A stretch of DNA of 64,000 nucleotides from Bradyrhizobium guangdongense (GCF_004114975.1 NZ_CP030051.1:5890001-5954000), one strand, 5' to 3'. Positions 40,018 to 49,990 are shown, numbered from the stretch's first letter. The notes: generated by a model from the sequence alone, not told the origin. A program made the numbers and translations.

Positions 40018-40902
40018 CTAGCTCAACGTTCCCGCATGCACCCACCAGCCGGGGTGATCCCTGTGGATCTTCTCGGCGGCGGCGTGCGCGTCGCTCGGCG
40101 CGCCATAAATCGCGAAGCAGGTCGCACCCGAGCCGGACATGCGTGCGAGCTTGACACCGGCGGAAGAGCGCAAGGCTTCCAGCACATCACCGATCACCGG
40201 CTCGATGCGCAGCGCGGGGGCTTCGAGGTCATTGGCGACGGTTTCGAGAACCTCGACCCAATCGGCAATCGATCCGCCCTCGCCCGGCCAGGCCGGAGCT
40301 CCGAGGACCGAAGTGGCCCCGACCAGCAATTCGCCATTGCGCAGGCCCAGCGCCTGGAACACGTCCTTGGTCGCGACCGGCACGCGCGGATTGACCATCA
40401 CGCAGGGCATGCTCGGCAAGGCCAGCGGCAGCAGCTGCTCGCCGACGCCAGTCATGTCGCAGGCGCGCGAAAGCAGGCACACCGGCACGTCGGCGCCGGT
40501 CGCGAGCGCGACTTGCTGGAGCCTGGGATCATCGAGCGGAAGATCGTTGAGACGCGCCAGCAGCCGCAGCGCCGCAGCGGCATCGGCCGAGCCGCCGCCG
40601 ATCCCGGCTGCGACCGGCAAAACCTTGTCGAGCGCGAAAGCGCCGAGCTTCAAGTTCGGCACGGCGTCCGCCAACAGCTTGGCGGTTTTGAACACGAGAT
40701 TGTCCGAGGCCTCGCCGCAAGCCGCCGCAAGCGGCCCCGTGGTCGCAAGCCTGAGCTCGCTACCCGGCTCCAGGGTGAGCCGGTCGGCACAGTCGGCAAA
40801 CGCGACCACGCTTTCGAGATCATGATAGCCGTCGGCGCGACGGCCGACCACGCGAAGGCTTAAGTTGACCTTCGCGCGCCCTTCTTCAACCAACGCCGGC
40901 AT
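40018..40902 (-). CDS. ispE: 4-diphosphocytidyl-2-C-methyl-D-erythritol kinase
   Basis: A 294-residue GHMP kinase of the non-mevalonate isoprenoid pathway; it phosphorylates CDP-methylerythritol. Landmarks are AKVNLSLRVVGRRADGYHDL near residue 10, the ATP loop PVAAGIGGGSADAAAAL near 93, and RMSGSGATCFAIY near 258. It lies 24 bp downstream of the TPR protein gene on the same strand, so the pair may be cotranscribed. The window also holds the polyprenyl synthase that uses the pathway's products. Confidence 0.94.
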   Translation of the reverse strand: MPALVEEGRAKVNLSLRVVGRRADGYHDLESVVAFADCADRLTLEPGSELRLATTGPLAAACGEASDNLVFKTAKLLADAVPNLKLGAFALDKVLPVAAGIGGGSADAAAALRLLARLNDLPLDDPRLQQVALATGADVPVCLLSRACDMTGVGEQLLPLALPSMPCVMVNPRVPVATKDVFQALGLRNGELLVGATSVLGAPAWPGEGGSIADWVEVLETVANDLEAPALRIEPVIGDVLEALRSSAGVKLARMSGSGATCFAIYGAPSDAHAAAEKIHRDHPGWWVHAGTLS

Positions 40903-40926
40903 TGGCGATGCCCCCTCAACGCAACC

Positions 40927-42723
40927 TTAACCGCCCTTGTCGTCGTCTTTCTTCTTGTCCGCCTGCGCGGCCGAAGAGTTCGAGCTATCGTCGGTGAGGC
41001 CGTTCGCGATCTTGGCCTCGATCTTCGGAAGCTCCTCCGGCTCGGGCTTGAGATCACGGGCATGCGCCCACTGGAATTTGGCTTCCAGGGTACGGCCGAC
41101 GCGCCAATAGGCGTCGCCGAGATGGTCGTTGATGGTGGGATCTTCGGGCTTGAGGTCGATGGCGCGCTCGAGATTCTTCACCGCCTCTTCGTAGTTGCCG
41201 ATGCGGTAATAGGCCCAGCCGAGCGAGTCGACGATGTAGCCGTCGTCGGGACGCTGCTCGACGGCACGCTTGATCATCTTCATGCCTTCGTCGAGATTCA
41301 CGCCCTGGTCGATCCAGGAATAGCCGAGATAGTTCAGGACGTGCGGCTGGTCGGGCTGGAGCTCGAGCGCCTTCTTCATGTCGGCCTCGGCCTTCGCCCA
41401 TTGCTTGGAGCGCTCCTCGCAGATGCCGCGATAATAGTACCAGACGCTGTTGGCCTTGTCGTTGCCGGCAAGCAGCACGTCGATGCCCTGCGAATAGGTC
41501 GCCCCGCAGTCGCCGAACTTCTTGCGGCCGCGCTCGATATTGCCGAGCGCCATGATGGCTTCGAGATCCTTGGGATCCTCCGATGTCACGCCCTTGAGGA
41601 TCTTGATCGCCTCGTCGGTGCGATCGGCGGAGTCCAGATCGATGGCGAGCTGGATCTGCGCGTTGCGCTTCAATGGCGAGCTCGACGGCACGCGCTCATA
41701 GATCTTGATCGCCATCTGCGGACGCTTCACGGATTCATAGAGGTCGGCGAGCGAGAGCAAGGCCAGGGGATGAGTGGGCTGGAGATAGAGCGCGAGCTGG
41801 AGATAGACCAGCGCAAGATCCTCGCCGCCGCGGCGGGTCAGCGTGGCGCCGATGCCGTAAAGCGCCTCGGCCGCGCCGGCCTGCGCGGAATCGACCAGCG
41901 GCGGCAGCTTCTTGCCCGCCTTGGTCTCACGCAGACCTTCCACGATCAGCGGATGACGGGCGAGCTTCTTGTCGAATGCTTCGTAGATCGCGGTTGCCGA
42001 GGCGGCGTCCTTGTTGCGCGACAGCCAGCGTGCATAGGCCTCGGTGACGCGCAGCATGGAATCGTCGAGCTTGTAGGCGCGCTCGAAGCGGGCGCCCGCG
42101 TCCTTCTCCTTGCCGGCGTTCTCGAGGATCATGCCGGCGTGCAGGTCCTTGAACAACGGATACCATTCCGGGCCTGCGAGCTTGTCGATGGTCGCAACCG
42201 CACCCTTGGCGTCGCCCGCGCCATAGGCGGCCCAGCCGGACAGCAGCGTCGCGACGAGATCGGTAATCGGTCCGCGGACCGACTGGTTGATGTTGCTCTG
42301 CGCGCTCGGATACTTCTTCAGCTTCAGATCATGCACGCCGACCACCAGGCGAGCGACGCGATTGGTCTTGTCGATGGTGAGAATCCGCTCGGCGAGCTTG
42401 ACCGCTTCGTCGATGTCGCCGTCGTCGACCGACGAAATGAAGGCGCGATCGAGCAGTTCGTTGTTCTTGGGATCGGTCCGCAGCGCGGAGCGGTAGAACG
42501 CGGCAGCCGAGGTCGCATCCCGCTCGACGCTGGCGTGACGGGCGGCAAGATAGCTGCCGGCGCTGGTGAGCGACTTCAGATCGTTCCGGGTCGGAAACTG
42601 CGCCGCCGTGTCGGCCGGATGATCCGGTGTCTGCGCCAGCACCGCGCTGGGGACCGCCACGATTGCGGAGCCGGCAAGAGCGATGGCAGCAGCAGTCCAG
42701 CGGTTGAAACGATTTGAGAACAT
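40927..42723 (-). CDS. Exported tetratricopeptide-repeat protein
   Basis: A 598-residue protein with a signal peptide (MFSNRFNRWTAAAIALAGS to VLAQTP, about 30 residues) followed by many TPR helices. Clear repeats include the last three: QPHVLNYLGYSWIDQGVNLDEG, DGYIVDSLGWAYYRIGNYEEA and DPTINDHLGDAYWRVGRTLEA. The C-terminus is a polar Ser/Asp/Lys tail. TPR arrays mediate protein contacts, here in the periplasm or envelope; the partner is unknown. The ATG at 42723 was chosen since the preceding frame lacks a signal peptide. Confidence 0.88.
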   Translation of the reverse strand: MFSNRFNRWTAAAIALAGSAIVAVPSAVLAQTPDHPADTAAQFPTRNDLKSLTSAGSYLAARHASVERDATSAAAFYRSALRTDPKNNELLDRAFISSVDDGDIDEAVKLAERILTIDKTNRVARLVVGVHDLKLKKYPSAQSNINQSVRGPITDLVATLLSGWAAYGAGDAKGAVATIDKLAGPEWYPLFKDLHAGMILENAGKEKDAGARFERAYKLDDSMLRVTEAYARWLSRNKDAASATAIYEAFDKKLARHPLIVEGLRETKAGKKLPPLVDSAQAGAAEALYGIGATLTRRGGEDLALVYLQLALYLQPTHPLALLSLADLYESVKRPQMAIKIYERVPSSSPLKRNAQIQLAIDLDSADRTDEAIKILKGVTSEDPKDLEAIMALGNIERGRKKFGDCGATYSQGIDVLLAGNDKANSVWYYYRGICEERSKQWAKAEADMKKALELQPDQPHVLNYLGYSWIDQGVNLDEGMKMIKRAVEQRPDDGYIVDSLGWAYYRIGNYEEAVKNLERAIDLKPEDPTINDHLGDAYWRVGRTLEAKFQWAHARDLKPEPEELPKIEAKIANGLTDDSSNSSAAQADKKKDDDKGG

Positions 42724-43038
42724 CAGGGCTCGCCTTGAGTTGGTGGTGCCTGGGTTTGGAGCAAAGGCCGTCTCGCACGCGAACGCGGCCGGCGACATCG
42801 GGACCCGGAACCGTCGGTCCGGACAATGCCGCTTTTGGCGCTTCACCGCAAGGATTCGGACCGGGCGATCCCCTCCGCACGCCCCAAATCGGCCAAGTCA
42901 CCGTTCAAGTGACCGTCGAGAGGCCCCAAGACGCCGCTACTATGGCCTTATCGTGACCGAGGGGCACCCGCAGGACTCCCGTTCTCACGCGAACGTGCGC
43001 TACATCACGCTTCGGAGCCATTTGGCGCCCTTGCGCGC
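42724..43038. other. Intergenic region between ETF-QO and the TPR gene
   Basis: A stretch of 315 bp without a supported gene. Both flanking genes are on the minus strand, so the ETF-QO terminator and TPR promoter should be here. I see no strong hairpin with a T run, no repeat of families A-C, and no convincing operator. Confidence 0.5.
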
Positions 43039-44700
43039 CTACATCGCTTCGTAGTTCGGCCCGCCGCCCCCTTCCGGAGGAACCCAGGTGATGTTGCCGT
43101 TGGGATCCTTCACGTCGCAGGTTTTGCAATGGACGCAGTTCTGCGCGTTGATCTGGAAGCGCGGGCTGCCGCCCTCCTCAACCCATTCGTAAACGCCGGC
43201 CGGGCAATAGCGATTCGAAGGGCCGGCGAAGACGTCGTGCTCCGACGTCTTCTGGAGGTTCATGTCGGTAACCTTCAGGTGGACCGGCTGATCCTCCTCA
43301 TGGTTGGTGTTGGACAGGAACACCGAGGAGAGCTTGTCGAACGAGATCTTGCCGTCGGGCTTCGGATAGGCCTTTGGTGCGTGGCTCTTGGCCGGATCGA
43401 GCGTCGCGCGATCCGGCTTGGCGTGCGACTGAGTGCCGAACAGCGAGGCACCGAACAGCGTGTTGCACCACATGTCGAAGATGCCGAGCCCGGCCCCGAT
43501 GAAGGTGCCAAACTTCGACAAGAGCGGCTTGGCGTTGCGGACCGGATAGAGGTCCTTGCCCACGACGGAATCGCGCCAGGCGTTCTCGTATTCGACGAGT
43601 TCGTCATTGGCGCGATCGGCGGCGAGCGCAGCTGCGACATGCTCTGCGGCCAGCATGCCGGTGCCCATCGCATTGTGCACGCCCTTGATCCGCGGCACGT
43701 TGACGAACCCCGCCGCGCAGCCGATCAGCGCGCCGCCGGGGAAGCTCAGCCGCGGCACCGATTGATAGCCGCCTTCGGTGATCGCACGCGCGCCGTAAGC
43801 GAGCCGCTTGCCGCCTTCGAGCGTCGCACGCACTGCGGGATGGTTCTTGACGCGCTGGAATTCGTCGAACGGCGAAAGATACGGATCGTTGTAGTTGAGG
43901 TGGACGACGAAGCCGATCGAGACCAGGTTTTCGTCATAGTGATAGAAGAACAGGCCACCGCCGGTATCGTTCTTGAGCGGCCAGCCGACCGCGTGCTGGA
44001 CCAGTCCCTTCTGGTGCTTGGCGGGATCGATCTGCCAGACTTCCTTGAGGCCGATGCCGAACTTCGGCGGTTCGCTCTTGGCGTCGAGCGCGAACTTGTT
44101 GATGAGCTGCTTGCTCAGGCTGCCGCGCGCGCCTTCGGCAAACAGCGTGTACTTGCCGAGCAACTCCATGCCGCGGGTGAAGGAGTCCTTCGGCTTGCCG
44201 TCGCGGCCGACGCCCATGTCGCCGGTGGCGATGCCCTTGACCTTGCCCTTCTCGTCATAGAGCACTTCGGCGGCGGCAAAGCCCGGATAGATCTCGACGC
44301 CGAGCGCCTCGGCCTTGCGCGCGAGCCAGCGGCAGACATTGCCGAGCGAACCGATATAGCAGTGATGGTTGTCCATCAGCGGCGGCATGATGAAGTTCGG
44401 CAGCTTGATCGCGCTGGTCTCGGTGAACCAGAAGAAGCGGTCGTCCTTCACCTGCGTCTTCAGCGGGCAATCGGAATCCTCGCGCCAGTCCGGGATCAGC
44501 TTGTCGAGCCCGGCCGGGTCGATCACGGCGCCGGAGAGAATATGCGCACCGACCTCGGAGCCCTTCTCCACGACGACGACGTTGAGATCGGCGTTGATCT
44601 GCTTCAGCCGGATCGCGGCGGCCAGGCCCGAGGGACCGGCGCCGACGATAACGACGTCGAATTCCATGGATTCGCGCGGGGGAAGTTCTTCGGTGCTCAT
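43039..44700 (-). CDS. Electron transfer flavoprotein-ubiquinone oxidoreductase
   Basis: A 553-residue membrane-bound flavoprotein that passes electrons from ETF to ubiquinone. The FAD site is VVIVGAGPSGLAAAIRL near residue 15. The ubiquinone part includes GGYQSVPRLSFPGGALIGCAAGF. The C-terminal [4Fe-4S] site has Cys in RYCPAGVYEW and NCVHCKTCDVKDP, all four present. Length agrees with the mitochondrial and alphaproteobacterial enzyme. FixC is shorter and lacks this tail, so this is not the nitrogen-fixation paralogue. It is divergent from the uracil-DNA glycosylase gene. Confidence 0.95.
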   Translation of the reverse strand: MSTEELPPRESMEFDVVIVGAGPSGLAAAIRLKQINADLNVVVVEKGSEVGAHILSGAVIDPAGLDKLIPDWREDSDCPLKTQVKDDRFFWFTETSAIKLPNFIMPPLMDNHHCYIGSLGNVCRWLARKAEALGVEIYPGFAAAEVLYDEKGKVKGIATGDMGVGRDGKPKDSFTRGMELLGKYTLFAEGARGSLSKQLINKFALDAKSEPPKFGIGLKEVWQIDPAKHQKGLVQHAVGWPLKNDTGGGLFFYHYDENLVSIGFVVHLNYNDPYLSPFDEFQRVKNHPAVRATLEGGKRLAYGARAITEGGYQSVPRLSFPGGALIGCAAGFVNVPRIKGVHNAMGTGMLAAEHVAAALAADRANDELVEYENAWRDSVVGKDLYPVRNAKPLLSKFGTFIGAGLGIFDMWCNTLFGASLFGTQSHAKPDRATLDPAKSHAPKAYPKPDGKISFDKLSSVFLSNTNHEEDQPVHLKVTDMNLQKTSEHDVFAGPSNRYCPAGVYEWVEEGGSPRFQINAQNCVHCKTCDVKDPNGNITWVPPEGGGGPNYEAM

Positions 44701-44835
44701 CTGATCTCAGCCCTTGAGACGGTTCCTCGTCATTTGCGCCCCCTTGTTTCCGATTTTTCCGGGTAGGACAACCACGGAAATGCGTTCCGCTGGGATGCAA
44801 GGCGCCTTAAGATGAACTAATAGTCTGACTTTCCG

Positions 44836-45642
44836 ATGATCCCCGAGCCCGCACCCACTGTCCGAGAGCTTCTCGCCTTCTATCTGGAGGCCGGTGTCGA
44901 CTGCGCGCTCGCCGAGGAACCGATCGACCGCCTGGCGGAATTAGACGCCCCGCCGCCGGCACCTCGCGTAGCGCCGGTCGAGGCACCGCGCCCTGTCGCC
45001 GCGCCTGCGGTGATCCGTGGCGAGGCCGCTCCGGCCCCCGACGTCGCGATTGCCTCGGCACGCGAGGCCGCGCGCACCGCGCCTACGCTCGAGGCGCTTC
45101 GCGAACTCATGCAGAACTTCGAAGGCTGCGCGCTGAAACACACCGCGACGCGGCTGGTGTTCGCGGACGGCAATCCGCAGGCGCGCATCATGTTCGTCGG
45201 CGAGGCGCCCGGCCGCGACGAGGACATCGAGGGGCTGCCTTTCGTCGGGCGCAGCGGAAAGCTGCTCGACCTGATGATTGGTGCGATCGGGCTCAATCGT
45301 ACCACGGCCTACATCACCAACGTCATCCCTTGGCGGCCGCCGGGCAATCGCACGCCGACGCCGCAGGAGACACAAATCTGCCTGCCGTTCATCCAGCGCC
45401 ATATCGAATTGGTGAATCCCGACGTGCTGGTAACGCTCGGCAATCCCTCGACGCAGACGCTGCTGTCCACCCGCGAAGGCATCATGCGCACGCGCGGCCG
45501 CTGGTTCGACTACGAGACCGGCCAACGCACCATCCGCGCACTGCCGACGTTCCACCCGGCCTATCTCTTGCGTTCGCCGTCCTACAAGCGTCTGGCCTGG
45601 CAGGATCTGCGGGCGATCGCGAGGGCATTGGCGGGGGCGTGA
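44836..45642 (+). CDS. Uracil-DNA glycosylase superfamily protein lacking part of the Fe-S ligands
   Basis: A 268-residue protein of the family 4-like uracil-DNA glycosylase group. It has motif A GEAPGRDEDIEG (about 122-133), FVGRSGKLLDLM, NVIPWRPPGNRTPTPQE, TLGNPSTQTLL, and the end FHPAYLLRSPSYKRLAW. The N-terminal 90 residues include an Ala/Pro-rich linker (about 38-70). Family 4 enzymes hold a [4Fe-4S] cluster with four Cys; here only Cys98 and Cys182 align, while one of the first pair is missing and the KCRPP Cys is Trp166. A cluster-free class has been described from Bradyrhizobium diazoefficiens, as I recall, and this may belong to it. Confidence 0.88.
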   Translation: MIPEPAPTVRELLAFYLEAGVDCALAEEPIDRLAELDAPPPAPRVAPVEAPRPVAAPAVIRGEAAPAPDVAIASAREAARTAPTLEALRELMQNFEGCALKHTATRLVFADGNPQARIMFVGEAPGRDEDIEGLPFVGRSGKLLDLMIGAIGLNRTTAYITNVIPWRPPGNRTPTPQETQICLPFIQRHIELVNPDVLVTLGNPSTQTLLSTREGIMRTRGRWFDYETGQRTIRALPTFHPAYLLRSPSYKRLAWQDLRAIARALAGA

Positions 45643-45664
45643 GGCGGCGGAAATCTCTCTCCCG

Positions 45665-45749
45665 GTCATTGCGAGCGCAGCGAAGCAATCCAGAATCCCT
45701 CCGCTGAGACAGTGTGGATCGCTTCATCGCAAGGGCTCCTCGCAATGAC
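45665..45749. repeat. Interspersed palindrome, family B, copy 3
   Basis: GTCATTGCGAGCGCAGCG and AAGCAATCCAGA on the left, then a degenerate right half TGTGGATCGCTTCATCG and CTCCTCGCAATGAC. It lies between convergent genes. Its right arm carries the same CAAGGGCTCCTCGCAA type of insertion as copy 1. Confidence 0.8.
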
Positions 45750-45764
45750 TGCGGAGACAGTTCG

Positions 45765-47273
45765 CTAAGTCCCCTTTGGCCGCACGATCGCCCAGCCGAT
45801 GCGCAATAATCCCTGGCGCCCCGTCACCAGCCATTCGAAGGCGCGCGGCACTTCCGGCACAATGCCGGGAAAGCGCGCGAGGATTTCGGGGGGCGGAGTC
45901 CCGGCGGTATCAGAGGCACGCCAGACCACCACGCCGCCGCTCTCGCCGAATTTGGCCTGTGACATCCACGGCGTGCGTCCAGGATCAGCATCGATGAACA
46001 GATGCGGCCGGCCGGAATGCAGCGCGATCAGGCTCGCGAGCTGGGTTTCGCCGGCGACCGCGCGCAGGCGATGGTTGGTGCGGCGGGCAAAGCTCTCGTC
46101 GAAGAAATCCGAGATCGCGCGCGCCGGCATCGAGGTCGCGATCTCGCCGGCACCCGTCCAGGGCAAGAACAGCACGGCCAGCACGACGCCGATGGCGGGT
46201 GCGACGATGGCCGCAAGCCACACGGTCCGCAGCATCCGTGCCCGACGCATCGCGATGAGATCGCCTGATACGACAACCATGGCAAGGCCCGACATGAGCA
46301 GCAGGACGCCCGGGCCGCCGATGACGGCGTCGAATCCGAACACGCCTGATATCAGGACCGCCCCGAGCGCAGGCGCCAGCGCAAAGAAATAGACGAAGTT
46401 GCGCGCGAGCGGCTCGACCGGCGGCCGGTAGATGATCGGCGCCTCCTCGCCCTTGCCGGCGAACAGGGGCGTGTTGAGGAAACTCAGCACCGGAACCGCC
46501 ACGGCTCCGAGCGCAAGCCCACCGAACAGCCAGGCGGCGTGGATCGCGCGCGCGCTGAGGTTGGCAAATTGCGGCAGCGCCGGCAGCACGAGGGTCTCGG
46601 CGCGCATCAGCCAGACGGCATAAGGCAGCGCCAGCACGGCGACGACGATGAGCGCGAACAGCGGATCGAGCGCGCGCAAGGTCCGGCGGCCGCCCGCGGT
46701 CGCGAGCGCGAAGATGACAAGCAGCGCGAGCAGGTAGATCGCGGCCGGCGTGGTCAGGAGCAAGAGGCCTGCTTCGATCGACCAGGCGAACCAGGCATTG
46801 CCGCGGCGCTGTCCGATGATCTGCCAGGAATGCAGCAGCAACAGCGTCCAGAGCGGCCGCGCCAGCACCAGGGGACCAAAATCGAGCGCGGACGAGGAGA
46901 AGGCCAGCACCGTCATGGTCAAGAGCACGGCGAGCACCGCCTGCTGCGTGCCCACCACCGCGCGCGCCAAGTGGTAGAGCGCGACAAAGGTCGCGATCTC
47001 GCAGAGCTCAGCGAGCACGTAGACGCCGAACATGTGGCCGCCCGCGGCGCGATAGGCGATGTCGGCGAGCCAGATCGAGAGCGGCGGGCCGAGATCAGTG
47101 CCGACCTGATATTCCCGGCCGAAGGCCAGCAGGGTCGCAAGGCTGCCGGGCGGGCTGCGATAGAACAACAGAGCGACCAGCAGCCACATCGCTGCCTGGA
47201 GCAGCACAGCGATCCAGACGATCAGCCGCGGCCGGGCGCGAATGAGCTCGATGACCAGGGAGGTAAACCGCAT
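45765..47273 (-). CDS. Polytopic membrane protein resembling GT39-type glycosyltransferases
   Basis: A 502-residue membrane protein with about ten helices. The first periplasmic loop has EYQVGTDLGPPLSIWLADIAYRAAGG, like the acidic-residue loop of PMT/ArnT-type glycosyltransferases, which use polyprenyl-phosphate sugars. The C-terminal 130 residues are soluble and probably periplasmic. No acceptor can be named. The ATG at 47273 was chosen over an upstream in-frame start at 47297. It stands alone between rnhB and the convergent glycosylase gene. Confidence 0.72.
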   Translation of the reverse strand: MRFTSLVIELIRARPRLIVWIAVLLQAAMWLLVALLFYRSPPGSLATLLAFGREYQVGTDLGPPLSIWLADIAYRAAGGHMFGVYVLAELCEIATFVALYHLARAVVGTQQAVLAVLLTMTVLAFSSSALDFGPLVLARPLWTLLLLHSWQIIGQRRGNAWFAWSIEAGLLLLTTPAAIYLLALLVIFALATAGGRRTLRALDPLFALIVVAVLALPYAVWLMRAETLVLPALPQFANLSARAIHAAWLFGGLALGAVAVPVLSFLNTPLFAGKGEEAPIIYRPPVEPLARNFVYFFALAPALGAVLISGVFGFDAVIGGPGVLLLMSGLAMVVVSGDLIAMRRARMLRTVWLAAIVAPAIGVVLAVLFLPWTGAGEIATSMPARAISDFFDESFARRTNHRLRAVAGETQLASLIALHSGRPHLFIDADPGRTPWMSQAKFGESGGVVVWRASDTAGTPPPEILARFPGIVPEVPRAFEWLVTGRQGLLRIGWAIVRPKGT

Positions 47274-47372
47274 GCAACGCCCGAAAGATGCAGCCAACCC
47301 GTCCAGCCGGCCCTATTCGCTCAAGACTATTTTGATAAAGCGCGCTGCGCGTCGTGGCAACGACCGTCTGCG

Positions 47373-48158
47373 CTAGAGACCTGCTGAAACATTGATTTCA
47401 ACGCTCGTCTCCGCCTGCACTTCGAGTTCGGCGGGCTCGAACAGATCGCGCACCGGTTCGACCGTCCAGGGCATATGCTTGGCGCGGGCGGCAGCGACCG
47501 GGGCGAAGAAGCTGCGGTGATGGATTGTGGGGCCGAGGCGGTTGAGCGCGTCGAGATGCTCCGGGACGCCATAGCCCTTGTGCTGCTCGAAGCCGTAGCC
47601 CGGGCAGTCCTGCGCCAGCGCGCACATCAGCCGGTCGCGCGTCACCTTGGCGACGATGGACGCGGCGGCGATCGACAGGACGATGCCGTCACCGCCGATC
47701 ACGGCCTCGCAGTCGCAAGGCGTGTCGAGCCGATCGCGGCCGTCGACGAAGACATGGCGGGGCGCTTCGGGCAGCGCGAGCACCGCGCGCTTCAACGCCC
47801 ACAGCGAGGCGCGCAGGATGTTGTCGCGGTCGATGCGCGCGGGCGAAGCGATGGCGACCGAGACCTGGGCGGTGGCGCAGATCTTGTCGAACAGCTTTTC
47901 GCGTTCTTCCGCCGTCAGCCGTTTCGAATCATCGATGCCGCGCGGGATGCGGTCGGGATCGAGAATCACCGCGGCCGCCACCACCGGGCCGGCCAGCGGC
48001 CCGCGGCCGGCCTCGTCGCAGCCCGCGATCGGCCAGACGCCGCGCTTGATCAGCGCGCGCTCGCGGCGGAAGCTCGCCTTGGCCGGCGCGGCCTTCCTGG
48101 CAACGTCCTTCTCCAGCGCGTCCTTGGCCGGCTTCTTGGCGGATTTGTCCCGAATCAT
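47373..48158 (-). CDS. rnhB: Ribonuclease HII
   Basis: A 261-residue RNase HII, which cuts RNA in RNA-DNA hybrids and at single ribonucleotides. The active-site start is [20 protein letters not shown] near residue 46, [13 protein letters not shown] near 76, and [14 protein letters not shown] near 160. A Lys/Ala-rich 35-residue leader precedes the domain. The ATG at 48158 was chosen; the frame upstream to 48194 adds nothing family-like. Confidence 0.94.
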   Translation of the reverse strand: MIRDKSAKKPAKDALEKDVARKAAPAKASFRRERALIKRGVWPIAGCDEAGRGPLAGPVVAAAVILDPDRIPRGIDDSKRLTAEEREKLFDKICATAQVSVAIASPARIDRDNILRASLWALKRAVLALPEAPRHVFVDGRDRLDTPCDCEAVIGGDGIVLSIAAASIVAKVTRDRLMCALAQDCPGYGFEQHKGYGVPEHLDALNRLGPTIHHRSFFAPVAAARAKHMPWTVEPVRDLFEPAELEVQAETSVEINVSAGL

Positions 48159-48230
48159 GGCCGGGATCGTGCGCAAGCCGCCCGGCCAGCGCAACCGGGA
48201 ACCCCACGCAATTCCCGTTATTCATCAGCG

Positions 48231-48686
48231 TCAGTCCGCCAGATGCACCCGCCTGTCGTCGCCGACTTCGATGCCGGGCGCGACCACGACCTCCCAGGGA
48301 TGGCCGTCGGGATCGGCGAAATAGCCGGAATAGCCGCCGTAATCGGTCTCATGCGCGGACTTGAGCAGGATGGCGCCTTTGCTGAGCGCAAACATCAGCA
48401 CCGCATCGACCTCCTCGCGCGAGGCGCAGTTCCACGCCAGCGTGACGCCGCGGAAGGTCGTGGGCCTCGGCTTGTGAGGCAGCCTGGCATCGGCAGCGAG
48501 CTGGTCCCAGTGAAACAGGGCAAGCAGCGGACCGCCGGTGTCGTAGAACGCGACGGCCTCGCCTGTCGCCTTCAGCCGGCGTGAAAAGCCGAGCGCGTCG
48601 TAAAAGGCGATGCTGGTGCGGATGTCGCTGACGCCGAGCGTGATCACCGTCAGTCGCGGCACCGGGGCCGGTAGTTCCTTACTCAT
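48231..48686 (-). CDS. VOC-superfamily protein (glyoxalase-like)
   Basis: A 151-residue protein with two beta-alpha-beta-beta-beta units of the vicinal oxygen chelate fold. Typical stretches are LTVITLGVSDIRTSIAFYDALGFSR and GYSGYFADPDGHPWEVVVAPG. It lacks a full set of obvious His/Glu metal ligands in the first half, so the activity is unclear. The start at 48686 follows an in-frame upstream stretch that is not family-like. Confidence 0.82.
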   Translation of the reverse strand: MSKELPAPVPRLTVITLGVSDIRTSIAFYDALGFSRRLKATGEAVAFYDTGGPLLALFHWDQLAADARLPHKPRPTTFRGVTLAWNCASREEVDAVLMFALSKGAILLKSAHETDYGGYSGYFADPDGHPWEVVVAPGIEVGDDRRVHLAD

Positions 48687-48711
48687 CGCACGCCTCGCGG
48701 GACCTCGTCTG

Positions 48712-49887
48712 TCAGAACAGGCTGAGCTGCTCGCCGTTCTGCTTCGGTCGCACAAAGTGATCCGTTGTCAGCTTCGAGCGGCGCTTGTTGAGACCGAGCC
48801 TGTCGCAGGCGATCTCGAAGCGGCGGCCGATGGTCCAGGCCATCGGTCCGGTGCCCTTCATCCGCTCACCCCATTTCGAATCGTAATCGCGACCGCCGCG
48901 CATGTCGCGGATCAGCGTGAAAACGTGGCGGTAGCGGTCCGGATAGTTCGCCATCAGCCATTCGCGGAAGAGATCGCGCACCTCGAGCGGCAGCCGCAGC
49001 AGCACGTAGGACGCTTCCTTGACGCCGGCATGCGCGGCCGCATCGAGAATGCGCTCGATCTCGGAATCGTTCAGCGCGGGGATCACGGGCGCGACCATCA
49101 CGGTGGTCGGAATGCCGGCCTCCGAGAGCTGCTTCAGCGCCTCCAGTCGCTTCGGCGGCGTCGAGGCCCTCGGCTCCATGGTCCGCGCCAGCTTCGGATC
49201 GAGCGAGGTCACCGAAATCGCGACCTTGGCAAGGTTGCGCCTGGCCATCGCTGCGAGAATGTCGATGTCTCGTGTGACCAGCGCGGATTTGGTGACGATG
49301 CCGACGGGATGGCCGGTGCGCTCCAGCACCTCCAGAATGCCGCGCATGATTTTACGCTCGCGCTCGATCGGCTGATAGGGATCGGTGTTGGTGCCGATCG
49401 CGATCATCCGCGGCTCATAGCCTGATGCCGCGAGCTCCTTCTCGAGCAGAACAGGCGCCTCGGGCTTCACGAACAGCTTTGCCTCGAAGTCGAGCCCCGG
49501 CGACAGGCCGAGATAGGCGTGCGTCGGCCGCGCGAAGCAATAGACGCAGCCGTGCTCGCAGCCGCGATAGGGATTGATCGAGCGATCGAAGCCGATGTCG
49601 GGGGAATCGTTGCGGGTAATCACCTTGCGCGACGTATCGACACCGACACTGGTCTTGAACGGCGGCAGTTCCTCAAGGCTCTGCCAACCGTCATCGAAGG
49701 CGACGCGCGCCTCGGCCTCATAACGGCCACTGGCATTGGACTGGGCGCCCCGCCCTCGCCGGCGTGCGCGGTCGATGGCGACACCAAGTTCTGTAAAATC
49801 GGCGGGGAAATCAGAAGGCGCACCCGCCGGCTCGGAGGGCGCCGTGACCGGCGGGTGCTTGAGAGCAGAAGAAGATGCTGGACTCAT
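48712..49887 (-). CDS. PA0069-type radical SAM protein
   Basis: A 391-residue radical SAM protein. The cluster motif is NPYRGCEHGCVYCFARPTHAYL near residue 102 (CX3CX2C), followed by GTNTDPYQPIER near 170 and VTSLDPKLARTMEPRA near 225. Such proteins resemble spore photoproduct lyase-related enzymes; the PA0069 group has no known reaction. It is divergent from the phosphoketolase operon, with 210 bp between. Confidence 0.88.
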   Translation of the reverse strand: MSPASSSALKHPPVTAPSEPAGAPSDFPADFTELGVAIDRARRRGRGAQSNASGRYEAEARVAFDDGWQSLEELPPFKTSVGVDTSRKVITRNDSPDIGFDRSINPYRGCEHGCVYCFARPTHAYLGLSPGLDFEAKLFVKPEAPVLLEKELAASGYEPRMIAIGTNTDPYQPIERERKIMRGILEVLERTGHPVGIVTKSALVTRDIDILAAMARRNLAKVAISVTSLDPKLARTMEPRASTPPKRLEALKQLSEAGIPTTVMVAPVIPALNDSEIERILDAAAHAGVKEASYVLLRLPLEVRDLFREWLMANYPDRYRHVFTLIRDMRGGRDYDSKWGERMKGTGPMAWTIGRRFEIACDRLGLNKRRSKLTTDHFVRPKQNGEQLSLF

Positions 49888-49990
49888 GCAAGCAAGATAA
49901 CACGCAAAAGGAACAAATCAAGAACAAGAATCGAAAACGCGAAAACAACCCCATGCACAGTAGCGCTGCCCAAACTTCACGCGCCGAGGT

